Shown here: positions 27,662-34,789 of the stretch, in pieces
Position numbering within the stretch: the first letter of the stretch is position 1
Layout of the letters: each line of letters starts with the position of its first letter
Assembly (NCBI GenBank): GCA_963922715.1
Contig: CAWUJT010000003.1
Span: forward strand, 7,055-71,054
DNA: 64,000 nucleotides
Source of the DNA: CAWUJT01 sp963922715
GTDB lineage: Bacteria; Pseudomonadota; Alphaproteobacteria; Rhodobacterales; Rhodobacteraceae
Direction of reading: 5' to 3'
Program-made: the position numbers and the translations under genes
Notes under the pieces: generated by a model
What the model saw: only the letters and a program-made list of their open reading frames with translations
Told to the model about the DNA's origin: nothing
Database searches by the model: none

Positions 27662-28114
27662 ATGACTATGATGTATCCCGATGCTCTTTTGCGCAGTGTT
27701 TTCACAAAGGCCCGAACATTTGTCTGTGTCGGCGCCTCGGCCAAACCAGAGCGCCCCAGCCATGAGGTATCGTGCTATCTCAAGGCCAAAGGCTACCGCG
27801 TTATCCCCGTAAACCCGGGCCTTGAGGGGCAGGTTCTGTTCGACGAACGGGTTTTGGCAAGCGTTACACAAATCCATGATCCCGTGGATGTGATCGACAT
27901 ATTTCGGCGCTCAGAAACTGTTCCAGATATTGTCAAGGACACCATTGAACATTTACCAACGGTGCAGGTGATATGGATGCAGCTCGGCGTGCAAAATGCC
28001 CAAGCGCGACAATTTGCAGAAAACCATGGGCTGACAGTGATCGAAAATCGTTGCCCTAAGATTGACTATCAAAGACTTTTTGGAAACCAAAATGTTACAG
28101 ACATCCGTCCATAA
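27662..28114 (+). CDS. CoA-binding domain protein (YccU-like)
   Basis: 150 residues, a single Rossmann-like CoA-binding domain: FVCVGASAKPERPSHEV near 20-36, GYRVIPVNPG near 46, and the conserved DIFRRSE and WMQLG. It is the stand-alone form of the domain found in succinyl-CoA synthetases; no activity is known. The first three possible ATGs lie close together and no ribosome site is obvious. The 316 bases after it hold a small RNA candidate and a terminator. Confidence 0.8.
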   Translation: MTMMYPDALLRSVFTKARTFVCVGASAKPERPSHEVSCYLKAKGYRVIPVNPGLEGQVLFDERVLASVTQIHDPVDVIDIFRRSETVPDIVKDTIEHLPTVQVIWMQLGVQNAQARQFAENHGLTVIENRCPKIDYQRLFGNQNVTDIRP

Positions 28115-28231
28115 AACAGAATTGGCAGCTTTATATCCAATGAATACCTAAAATTACCTTCAAAACGCCTTATTCGCGGCAGTTTGCGCCGTAATATTGC
28201 CTTATTCTTCTTGTATCTCTTTATTCATAGA

Positions 28232-28336
28232 TAAATCAAACAGGTCGTTTTCTCTCCCCCCTTCTTATCGACCTATTCGTTAAAGACATTTTAGAAAAAG
28301 AAACGGATCGTTTTTGGACGATCCGTTTTTATTTTT
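28232..28336 (+). ncRNA. Candidate small RNA with C-rich loop and intrinsic terminator
   Basis: The 316-base gap between 28114 and 28431 has no open frame. A weak promoter (TTGCCT at 28197, TTTATT at 28220, 17-base spacer) would start a transcript near 28232. It would contain stem AGGTCG/CGACCT (28242-28274) with the loop TTTCTCTCCCCCCTTCTTAT, whose C-run could pair with Shine-Dalgarno sequences, and end at a classic terminator (28301-28336). The layout resembles CUCC-loop small RNAs of Rhodobacteraceae. It could instead be the 3' UTR of the upstream gene. Confidence 0.35.
28301..28336 (+). terminator. Intrinsic terminator
   Basis: Ten-bp stem AAACGGATCG/CGATCCGTTT, 8-base loop, then TTATTTTT. 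The opposite strand also has a T-rich run, so it could work in both directions. It ends 187 bases or more after the last upstream coding gene, which fits an independent short transcript. Confidence 0.75.
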
Positions 28337-28430
28337 CGCCTATGAAGAATTTAAATTTAACTGAAAGTGGATTGCATTTTGCCAATGTAGAATATTTCAT
28401 AGAACCAGAAAACCTGCATTAGGAGGGGGC

Positions 28431-29204
28431 ATGAAACTTTCAGGGAAAACAGCGATTGTCACAGGGTCGAATTCCGGCATAGGATTGGGTGTTGCGTGGG
28501 AATTGGCCCGTGCCGGTGCGAATGTCGTGCTGAATTCTTTTACAGACCGGGATGAGGATCATGCCATTGCGGACGAAATCTCTGCTCAGACACAAACAAA
28601 AGCGCGTTATATCCAAGCAGATATGTCCAAAAGTGAAGACTGCCGCCACTTGATCGAGCAAAACGGGGCCTGTGATATTCTTGTCAACAACGCGGGCATT
28701 CAACACGTGGCCCCTCTTCAGGATTTCCCAACGGCAAAGTGGGATGCGATTTTGGCCATCAACCTGAGCTCCGCCTTCCACACCACTGCCGCGGCATTGC
28801 CACTGATGCGGGCAGCAGGATGGGGACGTGTGATCAACGTGGCCTCGGCCCATGGCCTGACGGCGTCACCTTACAAATCGGCCTATGTTGCCGCCAAGCA
28901 CGGTGTTGTGGGCCTGACAAAAACCGTTGCACTTGAAACAGCAGAAGAGCCTATCACCGCCAACGCCATCTGCCCAGGTTATGTCTTAACACCGCTGGTA
29001 GAGGCACAAATCCCCGACACGATGAAAGAATACAATCTGAGCCGTGAGGAGGTTGTGCGCAACGTGCTATTGGAACGTCAGCCCTCCAAAGCATTCGCCA
29101 CGGTCGAACAAATTGGTCAAACGGCTGTTTTTCTGGCAAGCGATTCCGCTGCACAGATCACCGGAACAACGCTCAGTGTCGATGGTGGATGGACGGCATT
29201 GTGA
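28431..29204 (+). CDS. bdhA: 3-hydroxybutyrate dehydrogenase
   Basis: 257 residues, classical short-chain dehydrogenase. Interconverts 3-hydroxybutyrate and acetoacetate in polyhydroxybutyrate and ketone-body use. NAD motif TGSNSGIG at 11-18, NNAG near 86, catalytic Ser in INVASAHG and YKSAYVAAK near 152, with the family-specific CPGYVLTPLVEAQI. The ribosome site AGGAGG is strong. It overlaps the patatin gene, so both are probably translated together. Confidence 0.92.
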   Translation: MKLSGKTAIVTGSNSGIGLGVAWELARAGANVVLNSFTDRDEDHAIADEISAQTQTKARYIQADMSKSEDCRHLIEQNGACDILVNNAGIQHVAPLQDFPTAKWDAILAINLSSAFHTTAAALPLMRAAGWGRVINVASAHGLTASPYKSAYVAAKHGVVGLTKTVALETAEEPITANAICPGYVLTPLVEAQIPDTMKEYNLSREEVVRNVLLERQPSKAFATVEQIGQTAVFLASDSAAQITGTTLSVDGGWTAL

Positions 29205-30217
29205 CGCCCCCCAAACGCCTGAACCTTGCTTTACAAGGCGGCGGCGCCCATGGCGCCTACACCTGGGGCGTGCTTGAATGCCTGCTTGACACCCCTGAAA
29301 TCGAGATTGCCGCGATCTCAGGCACATCAGCAGGGGCACTCAATGGGGCGGCGGTAAAATCAGGATTATCCTGCGGATCGCGGGAGGCTGCCAAAGAGGC
29401 CTTAGAGGAGCTTTGGGGGCAAATTGGGGCTGTGACGTCAGAGGCCTGGATGCCCTGGTTGCATGCGATCTCACCACTATCGATCAGCTATGCTATTGAA
29501 ACTTCTTTTCCTTTTATGGCAGCCGATGCCGCGTCCAGAATGGTTTCGCCGTATGATTTGGGACCCTTCTACAACAACCCGCTGGCACCGATTGTCGCAA
29601 AATTCGACTATAACCATGTGTGTGAAACCGGCGGCCCAAAATTTGTGATCTGCGCCACAAACGTCCGCACGGGTAAAATCAAGATTTTCTCAGAGACGTC
29701 CATCACCCCAGAGGCCATCATGGCGTCCGCCTGTTTGCCAACACTCTTTCAAGCCGTGGAAATCGACGGAGAGGCTTATTGGGATGGCGGATACACGGGA
29801 AACCCGGCCCTGTTTCCACTGTTTGATCCGACACTACCGCGCGATATCGTTGTGGTGAATATCAATCCTTTAGAACGTATGGAGCTGCCGCGCAGCGCAC
29901 GTGACATTCAAAATCGCATCAATGAGATCAGTTTTAACTCCTCCCTCCTGCGGGAGTTGCGCGCCATCACTTTCGTGCAACGCCTGCTGCATGATGGAAA
30001 TATCGCGGAAGGTATGATGAAAGATGTTTTGATCCATATGATTGCTGATGACATGTTGATGCAGCAGCTTTCTGTTGCCACCAAGCTTGTGCCGACGCCT
30101 GCCATGCTTGCGCAGTTACGCAAAGCGGGTCAGCAAGCCGCTGAAGGCTTCCTCGATTTGCATTTCGATAAAATCGGCCATGAGAGCAGCGTGGATCTGG
30201 CCGCAATGTTCAATTAG
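29201..30217 (+). CDS. Patatin-like phospholipase
   Basis: 338 residues. The oxyanion loop LQGGGAHGAY near 9-18, nucleophile Ser in GTSAG near 40 and the dyad Asp in DGGYTGNP near 195 make an active patatin serine hydrolase. Substrates may be phospholipids, or polyhydroxybutyrate depolymerisation products given its neighbour bdhA. I place the start at the GTG in a 4-base overlap with bdhA (GTGA); an ATG at 29189 is the alternative and gives 342 residues. Confidence 0.87.
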   Translation: MTPPKRLNLALQGGGAHGAYTWGVLECLLDTPEIEIAAISGTSAGALNGAAVKSGLSCGSREAAKEALEELWGQIGAVTSEAWMPWLHAISPLSISYAIETSFPFMAADAASRMVSPYDLGPFYNNPLAPIVAKFDYNHVCETGGPKFVICATNVRTGKIKIFSETSITPEAIMASACLPTLFQAVEIDGEAYWDGGYTGNPALFPLFDPTLPRDIVVVNINPLERMELPRSARDIQNRINEISFNSSLLRELRAITFVQRLLHDGNIAEGMMKDVLIHMIADDMLMQQLSVATKLVPTPAMLAQLRKAGQQAAEGFLDLHFDKIGHESSVDLAAMFN

Positions 30218-30226
30218 GTGCTATAA

Positions 30227-30304
30227 ATGAAATTGATTTGCGCACTTGCAACGCTGGCTTTGGGCTTGTCGCAAACACTGGCACCACTGGGGTACGAGGT
30301 ATGA
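30227..30304 (+). CDS. 25-residue hydrophobic leader-type peptide upstream of a DsbA-like gene
   Basis: A 25-codon frame starting MKLICALATLALG, resembling a signal peptide without a mature part. AGGTG stands six to seven bases before its ATG, and its TGA overlaps the ATG of the next gene (ATGA). It is too short for ordinary gene finders. It could be a small membrane or secreted peptide, or a coupling device that opens the downstream ribosome site. The ending APLGYEV is not membrane-like. Confidence 0.45.
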   Translation: MKLICALATLALGLSQTLAPLGYEV

Positions 30305-30936
30305 TAAAACTCGATATATTTTCTGATCCGATCTGCCCGTGGTGCTATATCGGGAAAACGCGTCTGTTTCAGGCGCTTGAAGCACATCCCTCACATCCGT
30401 TTGAGATTGAATGGCATCCCTTTCAACTCAACCTTGGGATGCCCAAAGGCGGGATGGACCGTGTGGCCTATCTAGAGGCGAAATTCGGCGGACAGCGCGG
30501 CGCAGCAGAGGCCTACCGCCCCATCGTGGAAACCGCAGAAGCGATGGGGTTAAAGATGAACCTTGCCGATATCCCGCGTACGCCAAACACGTTAGATGCG
30601 CACCGGGTGATCCACTGGGCAGGTCAAGAAGGCCGCCAAACGCTGTTCGTTCAAGCGCTGTTTGAAGCATATTTCGTCAAAACGGAGGATATTGGAGACC
30701 ACTCCGTCTTGGCGACGGTTGCCGGTCGTGCCGGGCTCAACAGTCAGGCGATTGCCCGGCTTTTGGACAGCGATGCAGATGTCCAAGACATTCGCGCCCG
30801 CGACAAAGAAGCCCGCGACCGTGGCATCACAGCAGTTCCGACATTTATCGTTGGCAACCGCCATGTCGTACCTGGTGCACAACCTACGGAGCTTTGGATG
30901 CAAGTGATCGAAGAACTGGCTGAGAATGCTCGCTAA
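30301..30936 (+). CDS. DsbA family oxidoreductase, FrnE/HCCA-isomerase-like
   Basis: 211 residues. Thioredoxin fold with the active-site CPWC in SDPICPWCYIGK near 10, and the cis-Pro loop AVPTFIVGN near 177. No signal peptide, so it is cytoplasmic like FrnE. FrnE-type proteins are thiol oxidoreductases linked to stress or polyketide metabolism. Start chosen at the ATG coupled to the upstream 25-residue frame; a longer TTG-started frame from 30238 is rejected. Confidence 0.88.
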   Translation: MIKLDIFSDPICPWCYIGKTRLFQALEAHPSHPFEIEWHPFQLNLGMPKGGMDRVAYLEAKFGGQRGAAEAYRPIVETAEAMGLKMNLADIPRTPNTLDAHRVIHWAGQEGRQTLFVQALFEAYFVKTEDIGDHSVLATVAGRAGLNSQAIARLLDSDADVQDIRARDKEARDRGITAVPTFIVGNRHVVPGAQPTELWMQVIEELAENAR

Positions 30937-31029
30937 CCCAGTACCCCAGGCTTAGAAAATAGCGATATCCCGCATCATTCACTCTTAGTGTGTTCAAGAT
31001 CGTGGACAGGCTGACCTATGATACTATCC

Positions 31030-32862
31030 TCACTGTGCCTCAAATCGATAGAGTGCAAGAGGCGCTTTAACCTCTTCAATAAGGGTAAAACCTTCAACCT
31101 CTTTTCGTGCCACCAAATCGCTCAGAAAAGCACCTTCTGGTCCCTTTCGATTTTCACACACCACAAGATAATCTGATTGTGTCCGCACCAAAGCCTCTTC
31201 CATTGTTTGACGTTGCCCATCGGCGAAAGGGAGAATGTAGTCCCGAAAGGCTTGCGGGTTACGATGATAGGGTCCTGCCATAATAAAATGATCCGTGAGA
31301 AGTAAGAGTTTTATAGCTACATCCCCACCCGCCATAATGCGCGCCTGAGGCAAAGAACGAATGACCGTATAATCTTCAAATGCGTTACAGGAAGATAAAT
31401 TTTCGTCTACGTAAGCTTCGTTTTGCACAACATTCATCCAAGAATCTTTTAGGAATGAAAAAATACTCTGACTACCAATCAAAAATAGCATGGTAAAAGC
31501 CGTTATGCGCTGAGCATTACGGGCGATGCGTTTATCTGTTGTGATTTTCGCGGGCGCGTAGAGCGCACTCACAACACCCCCCATGAGCAATGGCATAGCC
31601 GCCATGCCTATGACATTCAAGCGCAGTTGAATGACACTCCCAACAGTGCCAAGACATGCAAAAATGAGGAGAATTACAAAAGAATATTTTGAAAAATCGT
31701 TACTTGTTTTTCGAGTTGACCAAATGATCAGAAAGGCAATCGAAAGCACAATAGTTATAGCAGACGGAATAACAAAACCAAACGATGAAACTTTGCCGTC
31801 GAGTAATCCTAAAAATACCGATCTTGTCTCTACAATATTATGGTTGATGATTTCAACGACGTCGGCAGGAACATTACTATAAGGGCCAGCGGGGCAATAA
31901 TTCAACATAACGCCAAAACCGATCATCGCTAAGATACCACAGCCCAGAACAACGGTTATGCGCTGTCCAGTTCTTGTGAACATCGCATACCCCCAAACTG
32001 TTATTATGGATATGACTGCAGCAACCGTTGTTATGGCCAAATAAGGCGGCGATAAAACATCACAGGTTACGACATCCCAGCGAGAAATAGGCGTTTGCAG
32101 CGCAAACAGAGGCGGAGCAACAGTTCCAAGCGCAATTGAAAAAGCCAAAAGCTTGCGTGGAGCGTTTATTTTTTGTCGCAATACGTCGCAGTATAAAATA
32201 ATACCGACCAGAGCAATCGTGATCAAAAGTTCTAATCCGATGGCCAGCGACAAAGCCGCACAGACACCTGCCAATACCCCTTTGCGTATTTCAGAGCCAG
32301 GAAGGATCAGTGTCACAATCATAACAAGACAAAGAAAAATCTGAAGATTATGATGATCGAGTTGTCCGGGGTTAAAATAGCTTTTGCCAATGGCATAAGA
32401 CTCTATACTAACGAAGATCGATACACCGGCAGCAATTGGTCCAAATAAACGCCAAGCCGCATAAGCCGAAACTATACAAAACCCCACCAAAAACAGAGTT
32501 GGCCATATAATAATCGCCAAAAATTCCGCTGTGTTGATGCCGAAAATGGGCTGAAAAGCCCAGATAAACGTTGCAATACCGACGTCAACATACCGTGACC
32601 AATGTAGGTCGAGCCCATAAGGTGGGGCAAAACGTTCAATGTGCATATCGTACCATCCCTGCCCCGCCAACCACTGGCGTATCGACACGAAGCGCAAAAC
32701 GCTGTCGTTATCGAGAAGAACCATAAGCTCTTCGGGTGATCCAAAAGCTGTGGGAATTAAGAAACGTATGACCATTTTATTAAGGAGATAGAAAACAGCA
32801 CCCCAGAATATGATCATTGGCATGTTAAGATGTCGGTCTATAATTTTATGAAAAACACCCAT
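31030..32862 (-). CDS. Polytopic membrane glycosyltransferase-like protein (GT-C fold)
   Basis: 610 residues with about 11-13 hydrophobic helices and a soluble C-terminal domain of about 130 residues. The first loop holds DNDSVLRFVSIRQWL and RFAPPYGLDLHWSRYVD; acidic and His residues here recall the catalytic first loop of GT-C/STT3-type enzymes, and LDHHNLQ follows near 165. No exact family is recognised. The divergent GT2-GtrA operon supplies the other parts of an undecaprenyl-linked glycosyl transfer system, and this would be the final transferase, acting on the periplasmic side. Base composition is more AT-rich than its neighbours. Confidence 0.6.
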   Translation of the reverse strand: MGVFHKIIDRHLNMPMIIFWGAVFYLLNKMVIRFLIPTAFGSPEELMVLLDNDSVLRFVSIRQWLAGQGWYDMHIERFAPPYGLDLHWSRYVDVGIATFIWAFQPIFGINTAEFLAIIIWPTLFLVGFCIVSAYAAWRLFGPIAAGVSIFVSIESYAIGKSYFNPGQLDHHNLQIFLCLVMIVTLILPGSEIRKGVLAGVCAALSLAIGLELLITIALVGIILYCDVLRQKINAPRKLLAFSIALGTVAPPLFALQTPISRWDVVTCDVLSPPYLAITTVAAVISIITVWGYAMFTRTGQRITVVLGCGILAMIGFGVMLNYCPAGPYSNVPADVVEIINHNIVETRSVFLGLLDGKVSSFGFVIPSAITIVLSIAFLIIWSTRKTSNDFSKYSFVILLIFACLGTVGSVIQLRLNVIGMAAMPLLMGGVVSALYAPAKITTDKRIARNAQRITAFTMLFLIGSQSIFSFLKDSWMNVVQNEAYVDENLSSCNAFEDYTVIRSLPQARIMAGGDVAIKLLLLTDHFIMAGPYHRNPQAFRDYILPFADGQRQTMEEALVRTQSDYLVVCENRKGPEGAFLSDLVARKEVEGFTLIEEVKAPLALYRFEAQ

Positions 32863-32968
32863 TTTATTCTGCTCATTTTATGAAGTTATCTTATTTGATC
32901 ATATTTTGACCACATTTTGGCCAGATTTGAAAGTCTTTATGAAGACAAAAAAATTGCGGAATAAATTC

Positions 32969-34024
32969 ATGTCTGTTGTTTTCTCAAACCCTCTTGATTT
33001 AAATAAGACTATAGAACGCGTTGTCTTAGAGCCTTCGCTTCGCGTTGCGGTTTTGATCCCCTGCTACAATGAAGCAGCTGCCATAAAAACAGTTGTCACC
33101 GATTTTAAGTCTGCTCTGCCTGAGGCTGTCATTTACGTTTATGATAACAATTCCAAGGATGGGACAGCTGAAGTTGCATGTGAGGCCGGCGCAATTGTTC
33201 GTCATGAACCGCGCCAGGGCAAAGGACATGTTGTCCGCCGTATGTTTGCTGATATCGAAGCAGATATCTATGTGATGGTTGATGGCGACGACACCTATGG
33301 CGCGTCTGCTGCCCCACAGATGATTGAAAAACTTACGCGTGAAGGGCTTGATATCGTTAATGGAGTTCGCGCAGCGCAAAACGAAACCGCCTATCGCCCT
33401 GGTCATAAGTTTGGCAACAAAATGCTTTCCGGCATGGTCCAAACGATCTTTGGGCGCGGTGCTCAAGATATGCTATCTGGGTATCGTGTGTTTTCAAGAC
33501 GGTTTGTAAAATCTTACCCTATGATGGCCCGCGGATTCGAGATCGAAACTGAATTGACTGTCCATTCGCTTGAGCTTCAAATGCCCATGGGAGAAGTTCA
33601 TGTCCCCTTTAAGGACCGCCCCGAAGGCTCTGAAAGCAAATTGAACTCAATTCGCGACGGTTTACGCATACTACGCATGATTACACGACTGTTGCAACAA
33701 GAACGTCCTTTGCAGGTGTTCGGCGGGATTGCTATGGTCTTCACTCTCTTATCTTTGGTGATCGGGGGCCCTGTTGTCAGCACTTATTTCGAGACAGGCT
33801 TGGTCGAACGCTTGCCCAGCGCTGTATTGGCGGCAAGTTTGATGCTTCTGGCCGCATTGTCCTTTTCTGTAGGGCTAATTTTAGATACCGTCACCCGTGG
33901 GCGCCAAGAAGTCAAACGGATCACATATCTTTCACAACCCGGCATTCTAGGAACTCTCTCCCTCCGCCATGGCGACAAAGCCCCCCTCGACCACATCAGC
34001 GTTGTTAAGCCCCGCCTCATATGA
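32969..34024 (+). CDS. Glycosyltransferase family 2, polyprenyl-phosphate type
   Basis: 351 residues. An N-terminal GT2 domain (VAVLIPCYNEAAAIKTVV, then YDNNSKDGT and the metal-binding MVDGDDTY) is followed by two membrane helices (about 235-258 and 275-300). This matches GtrB/dolichol-phosphate mannose synthase-like enzymes, which put one sugar on undecaprenyl phosphate. Possible starts exist at 32939 and 32906; the ATG at 32969 has a GGAA eight bases away and is chosen, with low certainty. Its stop overlaps gtrA (ATGA). Confidence 0.85.
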   Translation: MSVVFSNPLDLNKTIERVVLEPSLRVAVLIPCYNEAAAIKTVVTDFKSALPEAVIYVYDNNSKDGTAEVACEAGAIVRHEPRQGKGHVVRRMFADIEADIYVMVDGDDTYGASAAPQMIEKLTREGLDIVNGVRAAQNETAYRPGHKFGNKMLSGMVQTIFGRGAQDMLSGYRVFSRRFVKSYPMMARGFEIETELTVHSLELQMPMGEVHVPFKDRPEGSESKLNSIRDGLRILRMITRLLQQERPLQVFGGIAMVFTLLSLVIGGPVVSTYFETGLVERLPSAVLAASLMLLAALSFSVGLILDTVTRGRQEVKRITYLSQPGILGTLSLRHGDKAPLDHISVVKPRLI

Positions 34025-34443
34025 AACACCTCACCCCACAATTGTGGCGGTTTTGTATCGTTGGATTTGTTGGCTTTTCCATTGATGCAAGCCTTTTGTT
34101 AGGACTCACAACAGTGGGAGGTGACCCTTTTCTGATGCGTCTGCCTTCTGCAGTTGCAGCCATAGTCGCAACGTATGTTCTCAACGTTTTATGGACCTTT
34201 CGGAGTTCTCTGCCGCAAGCACGATCTTCTCTGAGCTTAAACACTTTCTGGAAATATCTCACGATGCAAAGTTTGAGTTTTGCCCTCAATTATAGTATCT
34301 ATTCTCTGATTATCTTTCTTAGCGCTGTTACTGTTTTTAATATTCTGTTTGCGGTGGTCTGCGGAACAGCAACCGCGCTGGTCTTCAATTTCCTAGGGGC
34401 GCGTTGGCTGTTGGCACATAAACCTCGAGCTATTGAGGTTTAA
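34021..34443 (+). CDS. GtrA family membrane protein
   Basis: 140 residues, four hydrophobic helices, with the GtrA signature F-x-I-V-G near the N-terminus and YVLNVLWTFRS near 55. GtrA proteins are thought to flip undecaprenyl-phosphate-linked sugars across the inner membrane. It overlaps the GT2 gene by 4 bases, the standard pairing in gtr serotype-conversion operons. Confidence 0.85.
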   Translation: MKHLTPQLWRFCIVGFVGFSIDASLLLGLTTVGGDPFLMRLPSAVAAIVATYVLNVLWTFRSSLPQARSSLSLNTFWKYLTMQSLSFALNYSIYSLIIFLSAVTVFNILFAVVCGTATALVFNFLGARWLLAHKPRAIEV

Positions 34444-34492
34444 TCTTTGCCTCTGGATGAAACATTCTGTAATACTGTCATTCTGGGTTCTC

Positions 34493-34732
34493 TTACAACT
34501 GGCGAGCATAAACAAAGAAAATAGTGATTGCCCCTACAACCGCAAGAAACAAAATAGCCACAGTCCAGGCGACTTTAGACAAAGTCTTCTCCATACTGGA
34601 CAAAGAGGACCAGCGGAAAACACTAAGCAATGCTTCAAGAAATACTTCTATATCCTCACTCCGAATTCTTGTAAAGCATATGGGATCGTACCAATCACCT
34701 TAAAGATAATAAAGGGCTCTCCCAATGCGCCA
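34493..34732 (-). pseudogene. Decayed or frameshifted small membrane-protein gene
   Basis: The 346 bases between gtrA and hrpB hold no intact long gene. On the minus strand one frame reads LGEPFIIFKVIGTIPYALQE and stops at 34648; the adjoining frame continues with EDIEVFLEALLSVFRWSS and a single membrane helix (VAWTVAILFLAVVGAITI) to a stop at 34493. A one-base change near 34655 would join them into a protein of about 80 residues. Alternatively only the 33-residue peptide MEKTLSKVAW... from 34594 is made. No family is recognised. Confidence 0.3.
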
Positions 34733-34789
34733 AGATGATATCAGCAGATATTGAATAAATAGATTTTCTAAACAAAGAATACCCAAACA

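Noticed and set aside
34433..34738. 101-codon plus-strand frame after gtrA
   Set aside because: Polar, low-complexity translation with many Asn, Lys and Pro; the minus strand of the same region reads better as a decayed gene.
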